This document shows, piece by piece, positions 43,649 through 52,910 of a stretch of 64,000 bases of DNA. Origin of the DNA: Bradyrhizobium macuxiense (GTDB taxonomy: Bacteria > Pseudomonadota > Alphaproteobacteria > Rhizobiales > Xanthobacteraceae). The stretch lies in NCBI RefSeq assembly GCF_007993935.1, contig NZ_VITY01000002.1:124001-188000 (forward strand), given 5' to 3'. Both the position numbers and the translations under genes were made by a program. Each line of letters opens with the position of its first letter. Position 1 is the stretch's first letter. Under the pieces are notes generated by a model. It ran no database searches and was not told where the DNA came from. It saw only the letters and a program-made list of their open reading frames with translations.

Positions 43649-44971
43649 ATGTCGAGAGCTGAACCATCACCGCGGCGGATCCTGATCATCGTCGAGAACC
43701 TTCCGGTTCCTTTCGATCGCAGGGTGTGGTGCGAGGCAACGTCGCTGCGCAAGGCAGGCTATGAAGTTTCGGTGATCTGCCCGAAAGGGCGCGGTCATGA
43801 CGAAGCTTACGAATGCCTCGAGGGCATTCACATCTACCGCCATCCGATGCCGGTCGAGGCGCGCGGGATCGCCGCCTATCTCATCGAATACCCGGTCGCA
43901 CTGTTCTGGGAGACGCTGCTTGCGATCAAGGTGGCGTGGAAGCACGGCTTCGACGTGATCCAGGGCTGCAATCCGCCCGACCTGATCTTCGTGATCGGCC
44001 TGTTGTTCAAGCTCGGCGGCAAGCGCTTCGTGTTCGATCATCACGACGTCAATCCCGAGCTCTATGAGGCGAAATTCGGCCGCAGGGACATGTTCTGGCA
44101 TCTGCTGCGGCTGGTCGAATATCTCACCTTCAAGACCGCAAGCATCTCGATCGCGACCAACGAATCCTATCGCGAGATCGCGATCACGCGCGGCCGGATG
44201 CCGGCCAATCGCGTCTTCGTGGTGCGCTCCGGGCCCAATCTCGACCGCGTGCGCTCCCGCCCGGCCGATCCGGCCTGGCGCCGCGGCCGGCGCTACAGCG
44301 TCGGCTATGTCGGCGTGATCGGCCAGTCCGAAGGCATCGATCTGCTGCTGCAGTCGATCGGCCATATCGTGCACGATCTCGGACGCACCGACATCCAGTT
44401 CAACATCGCCGGCACCGGGCCGGAGTGGAATGCGGTGGTCAAGCTCTGCGAAGAGATGCGGCTGTCCGACTACGTGAACTTCACCGGCGCGATCGCCGAC
44501 GATGCGCTGTTCACGATGCTCTCGACCGCTGACGTCTGCGTCAATCCGGACCGCGTCACGCCGATGAACGACATCTCCACCATGAACAAGATCATGGAAT
44601 ACATGGCGCTCGGACGGCCGATCGTTCAGTTCGACGTCCGCGAAGGCCGCCGCTCCGCGCTCGATGCCTCGCTCTATGCGGCGAAGAACGACCCGCAGGA
44701 TTTCGCCAGCAAGATCATCACGCTGATCGATGATTCCTCGCTGCGGCAGTCGATGGGGGCCTTTGGCCGCAGCCGCGTCGAGCGCGCATTGTCCTGGACG
44801 CATGAGGAACCGAAGCTGCTCGCCGCCTATGAGGCGCTGTTCGCCAGGAAAATCCCTTGGAAGGTTTCCTGGCAGAGCCGCGCGCCACGCACGAGCGCGG
44901 CCAGCGAGCGGCCCGCGTCACAAAACTCCGGCGTCAACGCCAATGCGGCCGCCGGGCGGGCCTCGCGTTGA
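43649..44971 (+). CDS. glycosyltransferase family 4
   Basis: 440 residues from ATG 43649; an in-frame ATG at 43616 is an alternative that would add 11 residues. GT-B fold: N-terminal ILIIVENLPVPFDRRVWCEA, the acceptor-side FVFDHHDVNPELYEAKF and the donor half with VGYVGVIGQSEGIDLLLQS and NKIMEYMALGRPIVQFDV in the usual E-x7-E position. The tail (~410-440) is disordered and Ser/Ala/Arg-rich. It precedes the GDP-mannose dehydrogenase by 97 bp on the same strand and may use a mannose- or uronate-type donor, which is inference. Confidence 0.88.
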   Translation: MSRAEPSPRRILIIVENLPVPFDRRVWCEATSLRKAGYEVSVICPKGRGHDEAYECLEGIHIYRHPMPVEARGIAAYLIEYPVALFWETLLAIKVAWKHGFDVIQGCNPPDLIFVIGLLFKLGGKRFVFDHHDVNPELYEAKFGRRDMFWHLLRLVEYLTFKTASISIATNESYREIAITRGRMPANRVFVVRSGPNLDRVRSRPADPAWRRGRRYSVGYVGVIGQSEGIDLLLQSIGHIVHDLGRTDIQFNIAGTGPEWNAVVKLCEEMRLSDYVNFTGAIADDALFTMLSTADVCVNPDRVTPMNDISTMNKIMEYMALGRPIVQFDVREGRRSALDASLYAAKNDPQDFASKIITLIDDSSLRQSMGAFGRSRVERALSWTHEEPKLLAAYEALFARKIPWKVSWQSRAPRTSAASERPASQNSGVNANAAAGRASR

Positions 44972-45021
44972 ATGCCCTGCCGCCTCACTCACGCCAAACG
45001 CGACGCGGCCACGGCCGCGCA

Positions 45022-45057
45022 CAAGTCCCTGCGTTATTGCAAGTCCCTGCGCTATTG
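45022..45057 (+). repeat. 18-bp direct tandem duplication in the algD leader
   Basis: CAAGTCCCTGCGTTATTG (45022-45039) is followed at once by a copy differing in one base (45040-45057), ending 11 bp before the algD start codon. The second copy leads directly into the ribosome-binding region. Confidence 0.85.
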
Positions 45058-45068
45058 AAGGTCGAAGC

Positions 45069-46379
45069 ATGAACGTCAGCATTTTCGGCCTTGGCTATGT
45101 CGGGACGGTCTGCGCCGCCTGCTTCACCGAACTCGGCCACCAGATCATCGGCGTCGACAAGAGCGTCGCGAAAGTCGATCTGATCCGCAAAGGCAGATCG
45201 CCGGTGATCGAGCCGGGCATCTCGGACAAGGTGGCGCGCGCCGTTGCAACCGGTCAATTGACCGCGACCACCGACGCCACCGAGGCGATCGTCAACAGCG
45301 ACATATCGATGGTCTGTGTCGGCACGCCGTCATCCGGCAATGGCAATCTCGACCTGACCGCGATCCGGCAGGTCGCGATCGAGATCGGCCGTGGTTTACG
45401 CGCAAAGAACGCGCCGCACACCGTGACGATCCGCTCCACCGTGCTGCCCGGCACCACCCGCGGCACCGTCGGGCCGCTGATCGAGGAAGCCTCCGGCAAC
45501 AAGATCGGGCGTGATTTCGACCTCGCCTTCAATCCCGAGTTCCTGCGCGAAGGCAGCGCCATTGCGGATTTCAACGCGCCGTCGAAGACCGTGGTCGGCG
45601 CCTTCAACCAGGAAACTGCCGACCGCGTCATGGCGCTCTACAAGGACCTGCCCGGCGCCAAGATCACCCCGCCGGTCGAGACTGCGGAACTCGCCAAATA
45701 TGTCGACAACAGCTGGCACGCGCTGAAGGTCAGCTTCGCCAACGAGATCGGCACGATCGCGAAGACCCTCGGCATCGACGGCCGCGACGTCATGAACATC
45801 TTCCTGCAGGACACGCGGCTCAACATCTCGCCGGCTTACCTGCGGCCGGGTTTTGCCTTCGGCGGCTCCTGCCTGCCCAAGGACGTCAAGGCGTTGAAGC
45901 ATCTGGCGCACAGCCGCGGGCTGTCGACCCCGGTGCTCGAAAGCATCCTGCCGAGCAACGACATGATCATGTCGCGCGGCGCCGACTGGATCCTGTCGCA
46001 TGAGGGCCGCCGCATCGCCTTCCTCGGCATCAGCTTCAAGGCGGGCACTGACGATGTGCGCGATAGCCCGTTTGTCGAACTGGTCAAAGGCCTGCGCGGC
46101 GAGCAGCGCGAGATCCGGATCTACGACCCCAATGTGCAGTTATCGCAGCTGATCGGCGCCAACCGGGACTTCCTGATGCGCAACCCGGACCTGGTCGGCC
46201 TGCTGCATGACGACGTGGCGGAGACGATCGAATGGGCCGACATCATCGTGCTGACGACGGCCGATCCGCGCTTCGTCGCGGCGCTGAAGGCAAGCCGCCC
46301 AGACCAGACCGTGCTCGAACTATCTGATATCGGACTGCCCGCTGAAGTCAGCGCCCGAGTGAGCGGCTTCCACTGGTAG
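45069..46379 (+). CDS. algD: GDP-mannose 6-dehydrogenase (AlgD type)
   Basis: A 436-residue nucleotide-sugar dehydrogenase that oxidises C6 of the sugar twice. NAD site GLGYVGTVCAACF is at residues 7-19. The catalytic cysteine is Cys268 in FAFGGSCLPKD, exactly the position and motif of Pseudomonas AlgD, and distinct from the Ugd at 11930 (GYGGSCFPKD). It would make GDP-mannuronate. No alginate polymerase (alg8/alg44) is near, so the product may enter another EPS, or the true substrate may be another nucleotide sugar; the symbol reflects family only. Same strand as the preceding GT4 and the following methyltransferase (8 bp gap). Confidence 0.85.
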   Translation: MNVSIFGLGYVGTVCAACFTELGHQIIGVDKSVAKVDLIRKGRSPVIEPGISDKVARAVATGQLTATTDATEAIVNSDISMVCVGTPSSGNGNLDLTAIRQVAIEIGRGLRAKNAPHTVTIRSTVLPGTTRGTVGPLIEEASGNKIGRDFDLAFNPEFLREGSAIADFNAPSKTVVGAFNQETADRVMALYKDLPGAKITPPVETAELAKYVDNSWHALKVSFANEIGTIAKTLGIDGRDVMNIFLQDTRLNISPAYLRPGFAFGGSCLPKDVKALKHLAHSRGLSTPVLESILPSNDMIMSRGADWILSHEGRRIAFLGISFKAGTDDVRDSPFVELVKGLRGEQREIRIYDPNVQLSQLIGANRDFLMRNPDLVGLLHDDVAETIEWADIIVLTTADPRFVAALKASRPDQTVLELSDIGLPAEVSARVSGFHW

Positions 46380-46387
46380 GAAACATC

Positions 46388-47101
46388 ATGGCCACCATGG
46401 CCCGCGACCGTCCCGAAATCCGCTTTCACGACGAGATTTCGTCGGGGTGGGAGACGCTGCATCAGAGCCGCACCTTCAGGGCGCGCACCGCCGCGATGTT
46501 CGATCTGCTCGGAAACGCGGACCTCGACGGGCAGCGCTGGCTGGATGCAGGTTGCGGCACCGGGACGCTCTCCCGCCTGCTCGCCGCACGCGGCTGCGAC
46601 GTCATCGGCGTCGACGCCTCGCCGGAGATGATCACGGCGGCGCGCCGCGGCCTGGCCGACGGCACGCCGGCCGAACGGCTCACATTCCGGCAGATTCCGA
46701 CCATCGCAAACCTGCCGTTTGCGGATCGATCCTTCGACGGCGTGCTTTGCGCGAGCGTGCTGGAATATGTCCCCAACGTGGCGCAGTGCCTCGCCCAGAT
46801 CCATCGCGTGCTCAGGCCCGGCGGACTGCTGCTGGTCTCGGTTCCAAACCGCGGATCGCTGCTGCGCCAGAGCTACAAGCTCGCGCATGCGGCCTCCTCG
46901 CGCGCGTCGGCGCGGCCGCTGTTCCGCTACCTCGCCTTCTCCAAATTCGAGGCCTCGCCGGCCGTGATGCAAGGCCTGCTGCGACAGCATGGTCTCACGA
47001 TGCTGGCGACCGGGTTCGCCGGCTCCCCGCTGCCGCCGGCGCTCGATCGCCGGCCGACGGTCGGCACGCTGATCAATATTCTGGCCCGCCGCGACGGCTG
47101 A
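46388..47101 (+). CDS. class I SAM-dependent methyltransferase
   Basis: 237 residues. SAM-binding motif I is WLDAGCGTGTLSRLLA (about residues 51-66), motif II DVIGVDASPEM, motif IV FDGVLCASVLEYVPN and post-motif VLRPGGLLLVSVPN. It is a UbiE/COQ5-like small-molecule methyltransferase. The start has AGGA before ATG 46388 and lies 8 bp after algD, so co-transcription is likely. O-methylation of a sugar or nucleotide sugar is a reasonable guess from context. Convergent with the minus-strand EPS operon. Confidence 0.87.
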   Translation: MATMARDRPEIRFHDEISSGWETLHQSRTFRARTAAMFDLLGNADLDGQRWLDAGCGTGTLSRLLAARGCDVIGVDASPEMITAARRGLADGTPAERLTFRQIPTIANLPFADRSFDGVLCASVLEYVPNVAQCLAQIHRVLRPGGLLLVSVPNRGSLLRQSYKLAHAASSRASARPLFRYLAFSKFEASPAVMQGLLRQHGLTMLATGFAGSPLPPALDRRPTVGTLINILARRDG

Positions 47102-47122
47102 TGCGGCGCGCAGGCGCCGGCC

Positions 47123-47794
47123 TCAAACCTTGATCGCCATCAGCGACTTGGTCATGCCGAGATATCGTTCGCGATAGATCTTCGCGTCGGGAAACGTTTC
47201 CGTCATCTCCCGCCAGTCGAACAGATGCCAGTCAGGCGCGGTCCGCTTGAACCAGAAGCGGTTGAACAATTCGATCAGCGAGATCTGCAGCCGCCTTGGC
47301 AGCAGTACGATGATGCCCGGCAGCCAGGTGTGGCTCTCGATCGGAAAGTACCGGTACGGCGTCTGCACGTAGAAGGATTTTGCGACCCGCGAAATCTCGC
47401 CGGCAAAGCGGTTCTGGTGTTCGCGCGCGACATTCAGAAAATCCGCGTCGCTCGCGATCGTCACGACGTCCTGCTTCGGCCCGGTGACATGCTCGATCAC
47501 CGACGAACAGAAGCAGAAATCGAACGCCCGATCGTCGAACGGCAGGCGCTCGGTCTCCTGCAGCAGCACGGTCTTGAAGCCGAAGCGCTCGCGCGCGGTC
47601 TTCAGATCCTCGGCCGAGATGTCGCAGACAGTGATGTCGGTATGAAACGGCAGGATCGCGCGGATGTGCCGGCCGGTGCCGCCGCCGAGATCGAGAATCC
47701 TGGCACTGAGCGGCACATTCACGGTGCGGACGAGGAACTCGCCGCGCCGCTGGCGTGCTGCACTGGAAAATCGGGCCTGAATGGCGCCCAGCAC
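47123..47794 (-). CDS. class I SAM-dependent methyltransferase
   Basis: 223 residues from GTG 47794, chosen because AGGAG lies 7 bases upstream; further upstream the frame runs antisense-like through the preceding gene. SAM motif I ILDLGGGTGRH, motif II VCDISAEDL, motif IV FDFCFCSSVIEHVTGP. The C-terminal part (VQTPYRYFPIESHTWLPG, FNRFWFKRTAPDWHLFDW) is typical of methyltransferases found in O-antigen and EPS clusters. It is the last gene of the long minus-strand assembly operon, 13 bp after the previous stop. Confidence 0.85.
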   Translation of the reverse strand: MLGAIQARFSSAARQRRGEFLVRTVNVPLSARILDLGGGTGRHIRAILPFHTDITVCDISAEDLKTARERFGFKTVLLQETERLPFDDRAFDFCFCSSVIEHVTGPKQDVVTIASDADFLNVAREHQNRFAGEISRVAKSFYVQTPYRYFPIESHTWLPGIIVLLPRRLQISLIELFNRFWFKRTAPDWHLFDWREMTETFPDAKIYRERYLGMTKSLMAIKV

Positions 47795-47807
47795 TGTCAG
47801 TCTCCTG

Positions 47808-48431
47808 CTACTTGATGGCCTCGAAGAAGATCGACTCGTCCGGCCGATTGTCGAGCCGGTCGATGTCGGGACAGACCCCCTCGCGATACGCCCGCGTATG
47901 GGTCTCTGAACATCCCGCGTCATGAAACAGCGCCGCGAGCGAGGCACGCGTATAGCCCCAGTGATGCGCGAAGGCCACCTCGTTGCGACGCTCGATCTCG
48001 AACACGCCCTTGAGGAAGGCCTGCGGCGCAGAGGGATCATAGAGCGCGACGATCCTCTCCATGTCGGGCACGACGATGCGGCACACCCCGCCGGGCGCCA
48101 GCACCCGCGCGATCTCGCGCGCCAGCCGCCCGACCTCATCAGGGAACAGATGCTCGAAGACATGCGCACTGAACACCGCCGAGAGGCTGCCGTCGGCGAA
48201 CGGCAACGGCTTGGTCAGGTCCATATAGCGGAGCCGGGCAAACCTGCCCTGGCGATGCTCGGCATAGCGGGCATCGCTCAGCAGGCCGGCGAGATGCAGC
48301 GCCTTCGCCGCGAACGGCAGGCGTGCGATCCACTGATGCATCGTGATGTCGGTGTTGATCCAGCCTTCGATGCCGCAATTGAAGGCGCCGATATGCAACC
48401 TCGGGAGTGCGGCGCGCCTGTCGTCGGTCAT
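47808..48431 (-). CDS. methyltransferase-domain protein
   Basis: 207 residues from ATG 48431, which overlaps the flippase stop (ATGA). It is a methyltransferase-11-like protein of the WcbA/predicted SAM type: LHIGAFNCGIEGWINTDI replaces a standard motif I, then LRYMDLTKPLPFADGSL, FSAHVFEHLFPDEV and VLAPGGVCRIVVPDME. These features are common in EPS clusters. Substrate unknown. Translationally coupled to its neighbours. Confidence 0.82.
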   Translation of the reverse strand: MTDDRRAALPRLHIGAFNCGIEGWINTDITMHQWIARLPFAAKALHLAGLLSDARYAEHRQGRFARLRYMDLTKPLPFADGSLSAVFSAHVFEHLFPDEVGRLAREIARVLAPGGVCRIVVPDMERIVALYDPSAPQAFLKGVFEIERRNEVAFAHHWGYTRASLAALFHDAGCSETHTRAYREGVCPDIDRLDNRPDESIFFEAIK

Positions 48432-49747
48432 GCCTGCCCCCGCGCCGAATTGGTCAGCACTACTGTGATCACCGACGCCGCACTGGAGGCCACCATCGCC
48501 GCAACCGCGCCCATCACCTGCCAGGCCTGCGCCGCGAACGGCAACACGCAGCACAGTGCGACGAGGCCGGCAATCCGGCTCAGCATGAAGCGCTGCGGCT
48601 TGCCGGTCGCGAACAGCGGCAGCGCGAGGCCGAGCCACACGGCGTCAAGCGCCATCGCCGCGCCCATCAAGGCGAGGCTGCCGGCGCCGATCTCGTAAGT
48701 CTGTCCGTGGATGACGAGCGCAAGAATGCGCTGGCCGAACAGCACGACCACCGCGCCATAGGCGGCGGCGACCGACCCGAGCAGCAGGGCGTTTTCGCGC
48801 GCGGCCGCGGTGACCGCGCCGCGCCTGCCGGCGCGCAGCCCGGCTGCGATCTCCGGCAGGCGGACCGAGAACATCGTCGCGCAGAACTGGCTCAGCGGCG
48901 CGAACAGCAGGAGCAGGATCCGCAGCGATGCGCTCGCGTCGAGCCCGATCAGGACGCCGCACACCGGGATCAGCCCGATGCTGCCGATCCAGTAGGTCAG
49001 CGAGGTCGCGACGAACCAGCGGCCATTCCTGAACAGCCGGCGCAGCGAGCCGCGGAAAATTCCGGCGCGCGGCCGGGCCAGCTCACCGGTGTGCGCCAGC
49101 AACAGACTGGCGGCGAGCGCCGCCGAGATCGCGATGCACGCCATCGCCGCCGCGGCGCCAGTGAGCTTGAGCACGATCATCAGCCCGGCCGAGGCGACGA
49201 GCGCCACGCAATAGGTCAGCGAGGACGCCACCGCGCGCGGCAATCGCCCGTCGAGATAGCAGATGCGGCGGAACATGCTTTGCAGCCGAACGGCGGGGAT
49301 CGCAAGCCCAGTTGCGATCACGAGCCCGCCTGCTTCGCCGCCAATCGCGACGATCACCGAACCGGCAATCACCAGCAGCAGGCCAAGCGCAGCCGAGACA
49401 ACGAGCGACGACAGATAGAGGCCGAGCCGGAGTTGCGGCCACAGCGATTTCGGAATGCGATGCGCCGCCGCCGGCAGGCCGTCGTCGAACAGGCCGCGCA
49501 GGAACACCGCCTCGATCAGGATCGAGAACGACCAGGCGATACTGAATTGGCCGAACGAATTGATATCGAGCACATTGGCGAGCACGATCGTCAGCAAGAA
49601 GGCGGAGCCGCTGAGCAGCGCCTGGTCGATCAGCCCGAGCGCGACATTGCCCCCGACGCGGCGCAGCCGGCGAAGCGCTCCGCCCACGGCGCCAGCCACC
49701 CGGGTCTGGGTCGCCATTCGGTCGAGCCTTTCGGTCAACGCACTCAC
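48428..49747 (-). CDS. Wzx-like polysaccharide flippase
   Basis: 439 residues from GTG 49747, which overlaps the previous stop as GTGA; ATG 49717 is an alternative. About 12 hydrophobic helices without soluble domains match the polysaccharide transporter/MATE-like flippases that move undecaprenyl-linked repeat units across the inner membrane. The N-terminus (GGNVALGLIDQALLSGSAFLLTI) is typical of the family. Flanked by a polymerase/ligase-like gene and methyltransferases in the same coupled operon, which supports a Wzx role. Confidence 0.85.
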   Translation of the reverse strand: MSALTERLDRMATQTRVAGAVGGALRRLRRVGGNVALGLIDQALLSGSAFLLTIVLANVLDINSFGQFSIAWSFSILIEAVFLRGLFDDGLPAAAHRIPKSLWPQLRLGLYLSSLVVSAALGLLLVIAGSVIVAIGGEAGGLVIATGLAIPAVRLQSMFRRICYLDGRLPRAVASSLTYCVALVASAGLMIVLKLTGAAAAMACIAISAALAASLLLAHTGELARPRAGIFRGSLRRLFRNGRWFVATSLTYWIGSIGLIPVCGVLIGLDASASLRILLLLFAPLSQFCATMFSVRLPEIAAGLRAGRRGAVTAAARENALLLGSVAAAYGAVVVLFGQRILALVIHGQTYEIGAGSLALMGAAMALDAVWLGLALPLFATGKPQRFMLSRIAGLVALCCVLPFAAQAWQVMGAVAAMVASSAASVITVVLTNSARGQA

Positions 49748-51036
49748 GCCTCACTCACACGCAATCTGGCGAACGCACGCCGCGGCGCTGTTTGCAGCCG
49801 GGCCTCCGGGCCGAAATAGCACCAGAACACCAGCACGCAGCCGAAGTAATTGTGCAGCAGCTGGCTCGAATCGTTGGCCGACGCGATCACGACAAACAGC
49901 AGCATCGCAAACGGTGCGAGCCAGTACATCCCTTTCCGCTCGAACGTGAAGACGATGGTGTTCCACAACGCGCGCGCCAGCAGCAGCATATAGAGCGCAC
50001 CGCCGAGCAGGCCGAACTGGAGGAAGGCGTCGAGATAGGAATTCTCGAATGAGCCGAACTCGGTATTCCAGGGCGCCATGCTGGTCAGCTCGTTCGCCGG
50101 CGAGTTCGGCAGTTCGTTGAAGAACCCCGAGAAGCCGTAGCCGAGCCAGGGGTGTTGCCAGAAGAAGTACGGCCAGACCGACCAGAGGAACGAGCGGCCG
50201 GTCAGGTTTCCGCTGCGGCCGACCAGCCCGTACAACTCGTCGCTCGGCACGGCGAACACAACGAGCGCAACGAAAGCGAGGCAAAGCCAGTAGATCGAAG
50301 CAGCGCCTCTGTGCCCGAGCACCACCAGCAGCAGCCCAAAAGTGATGGCGAGTGCAGTCAGCATGCTGATCAGCGGTCCGGCGGCGCCGGCCGCGGCGAG
50401 CGCAAAGAGATGACATCCCATCAGCAACAGCGACCAGCCGAACTGCTTGCGCGGCCCCGCCAGCATGCGCACGAAACAGATCAGCACCATCAGGCCAAAG
50501 AATGCGCCCGCGAGATTCTTGTGGCCGAACACGCCGGCATAGGCCTGGGTTCCGAGCACCGTCGGCCGATGCAGCGGATCGTAATCCCATTGCGAGCCGA
50601 TCACCGGAAACAGCAGGACGTGTACGATCAGCACCACGATCCCGATCCGGAACAAAGTGTCGACGAGACGGTCGACCGGGCAGCTGACCACGACCCATGC
50701 CGAGAACATCGTGGTGAGCAGATACATCGCAAACTTGACCGACGAGCCGGCGGGGTCGGCGCTCAACGCCAGCGACACCAGCGCAAAGGCCATGAATGAG
50801 AGATAGAGATGCGATTGCAGCATCAGCAGGCTGAAGCGCTTCCGATCGACCGCAACATGCAGCATCAGCAGGATATAGAGCAGCAGCCACGCAATGCGGA
50901 ACAGCGTGGACTCCCCGGCCCGTTCCGCGAACGAGATGCCCTCGATGAAATTGAACAGGAAATAGATGCACCCCAGCACCATCACCAGATAGGCGTGCAG
51001 AAAGACATCGGTTCGAAACCACCATCGGCCGATCAT
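49744..51036 (-). CDS. O-antigen ligase/polymerase-like membrane protein
   Basis: 430 residues from ATG 51036 (ATGA overlap with the GT4 stop); about 10-12 membrane helices. The family's periplasmic loop landmarks are present: GVFGHKNLAGAFFGL, GRSFLWSVWPYFFWQHPWLGYGFSGFF and FENSYLDAFLQFGLLGG, as in Wzy polymerases and WaaL-type ligases (PF04932). It is the best Wzy candidate of the operon because it sits beside the flippase. Ligase and polymerase activities cannot be told apart by sequence here. Confidence 0.82.
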   Translation of the reverse strand: MIGRWWFRTDVFLHAYLVMVLGCIYFLFNFIEGISFAERAGESTLFRIAWLLLYILLMLHVAVDRKRFSLLMLQSHLYLSFMAFALVSLALSADPAGSSVKFAMYLLTTMFSAWVVVSCPVDRLVDTLFRIGIVVLIVHVLLFPVIGSQWDYDPLHRPTVLGTQAYAGVFGHKNLAGAFFGLMVLICFVRMLAGPRKQFGWSLLLMGCHLFALAAAGAAGPLISMLTALAITFGLLLVVLGHRGAASIYWLCLAFVALVVFAVPSDELYGLVGRSGNLTGRSFLWSVWPYFFWQHPWLGYGFSGFFNELPNSPANELTSMAPWNTEFGSFENSYLDAFLQFGLLGGALYMLLLARALWNTIVFTFERKGMYWLAPFAMLLFVVIASANDSSQLLHNYFGCVLVFWCYFGPEARLQTAPRRAFARLRVSEA

Positions 51037-52148
51037 TGAACGGCCTCCTGCCGGGCCGGCGCCCTCGCGAGATGATCGACCGCGGCCATGAAGCGCGCCG
51101 CGGCGTCGGCAAGCGCATTCTTTCGCACGCTCTCCCGAGCCTGCTGCGACATCGCCTCCCAACGCGCGGGATGTTCGAGCAGGCCGCGCGCCGCGTCGAC
51201 CCACGCCTGCTCATCAAGCGCGCAAACATGGCCGTTGACGTGGTCGCGCACCAACTCGCCGCCAGCTCCGACATGCGGCGACACCAGGCACGGGACTCCG
51301 CACTGCAAGGCTTCGTTGCACACCAGCCCCCACGGCTCCAGCAACGAGGGCAGTAGCAGCAGCCGGGATTGCAGAAAGACTTCCGATATCGCCTGCCACG
51401 GCACATAGCTGTCGTGGCGGACATCGATGCCGGCGCCATCGAGCCGCGCCAGCATGCGCTGCTCGGCAGCGCCGCTCCCGACCACGCGGACCCGGAGCCC
51501 AGGCAAGACCCGGCCCAGCGCGATGGCGATGGTCTCGAAGAAGATCGCATTCTTGGCGTCGTCATTGATCCGAGCGCACCAAAGCAGATGAAATGGACGG
51601 TCCTGGAAGCCCGGGACGGTCTCCGGCGGATCCCATGCCGGCACCAGCGGCACCACGAACAGATCGTCGTCGCGCACACCCTCGCCACGGAAATACGCCC
51701 TGCCCTTGTCGCTGCAGCACACGACCGCCTCGCACTGGCGCAGCAGCCATGGCCGCGCCAGCCGATGATAGGCCGTATTGGGCATCGTCTCGCGCCAGCC
51801 ATCGATCGTCAGCGCGAGCGCCTTGCCGTTGGCGCGCGCCCACGCCGCGCCTGTTAGCATCGAGGGATAAAGCCCGTTGACGAACAAAAGGTCGGGCGCA
51901 AGCGCATTCAAGGCGCGCCCGATCCCGATGTTGAGATGGGTGTGACGCGACCGCGAGAGCGGGATCGAGACGCCGGGCACCGTGCGCGTCGCGTAGCGCG
52001 GCGTGAACGATCCCGCCCACGAGCGATCGGCTTCCTGCGCGGTGCAGGACAGCACCGCGAGATCCAGTCCACGATCGACCAACTCGTTGTAGAGCCGGTT
52101 GGTGTAGGGGGTGATCATGTTGTTGAAGACGACCACGCGCGGCGCCAT
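51033..52148 (-). CDS. glycosyltransferase family 4
   Basis: 371 residues, GT-B fold. N-terminal VVVFNNMITPYTNRLYNEL and LLFVNGLYPSMLTGAAWAR; donor half HLLWCARINDDAKNA, RVRVVGSGAAEQRM, and the E-x7-E motif in EPWGLVCNEALQCGVPCLVS. Cytoplasmic transfer of a sugar to the lipid-linked repeat unit is expected; specificity is unknown. It lies 3 bp after a methyltransferase and overlaps the polymerase/ligase gene, in the coupled operon. Confidence 0.88.
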   Translation of the reverse strand: MAPRVVVFNNMITPYTNRLYNELVDRGLDLAVLSCTAQEADRSWAGSFTPRYATRTVPGVSIPLSRSRHTHLNIGIGRALNALAPDLLFVNGLYPSMLTGAAWARANGKALALTIDGWRETMPNTAYHRLARPWLLRQCEAVVCCSDKGRAYFRGEGVRDDDLFVVPLVPAWDPPETVPGFQDRPFHLLWCARINDDAKNAIFFETIAIALGRVLPGLRVRVVGSGAAEQRMLARLDGAGIDVRHDSYVPWQAISEVFLQSRLLLLPSLLEPWGLVCNEALQCGVPCLVSPHVGAGGELVRDHVNGHVCALDEQAWVDAARGLLEHPARWEAMSQQARESVRKNALADAAARFMAAVDHLARAPARQEAVQ

Positions 52149-52151
52149 GGC

Positions 52152-52910
52152 TTAACCGCCCCGTGGCGGCGTCTGCGCCTCGCCGCGCCTGCAAAGCGCC
52201 CCGCAATGATAGGTCGCAAGCCGGGTGGCGAACGCCGGGCTGACCGACAGCAGCGACTTCCGCACAATGCTCTTTGCGAGCCCCTTCAGCCGCGAAGAAT
52301 GAAATGCGTGCACCGGCAGGCTGTGGTCATAGGTGCCGAAGCCGGAGACATGGAGCCCGGCGGTCTCCAGCACCAGGCGGAATGTGTCGGGCGTGTAGAA
52401 ATTGATATGCCCGATGTCGAGCGTCGATTGCAACGCCCGGCGGTTGGTCCGCGCGTGCAGTTCGCACGGCACTTCGATGTAGATGAAGGTCCGCGCAACG
52501 CGGGCAAGCTCGTACAGCAATGCGCGCGGTTCGGGCACGTGCTCCAGCACATGGCTGGCATAGACGAGGTCGAACGATCCGTCAGCGAACGGGATCGTTG
52601 CGCCGTCATAGCTCGACCAGCGGAACGGTGCCGTTGCGGCGCCGTCGATCTCCAGGTTCGTCGCGGGATCGATGACGTCGATGCCAGTGAAGTCGCGGCC
52701 GATGCCGATCGCGGACAGCCGCGCCAGCACCGCGCCGGTGCCGCAGCCGACCTCGAGCACATTGCCGACATTGGCGGCGGCGGCCCCAAGCAGGCCGGCG
52801 ATATGATCGGCCTTGTCGACGGCGCAGACACGGCGCCAGTCGCGCTCCTGCGCCGAATAGACGCCTTCATAATGCGCGTTGTGCTGTCCGACGCTGAATT
52901 CCATCGTCAT
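52152..52910 (-). CDS. class I SAM-dependent methyltransferase
   Basis: 252 residues. SAM motif I VLEVGCGTGAVLARL, motif II FTGIDVID, motif IV FDLVYASHVLEHVPEP. The C-terminal region (NFYTPDTFRLVLETAGL) matches sugar or lipid methyltransferases of surface polysaccharide loci. ATG 52910 overlaps the upstream stop (ATGA). O-methylation of the repeat unit is inferred from the operon. Some Bradyrhizobium EPS are known to contain O-methylated sugars. Confidence 0.85.
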   Translation of the reverse strand: MTMEFSVGQHNAHYEGVYSAQERDWRRVCAVDKADHIAGLLGAAAANVGNVLEVGCGTGAVLARLSAIGIGRDFTGIDVIDPATNLEIDGAATAPFRWSSYDGATIPFADGSFDLVYASHVLEHVPEPRALLYELARVARTFIYIEVPCELHARTNRRALQSTLDIGHINFYTPDTFRLVLETAGLHVSGFGTYDHSLPVHAFHSSRLKGLAKSIVRKSLLSVSPAFATRLATYHCGALCRRGEAQTPPRGG

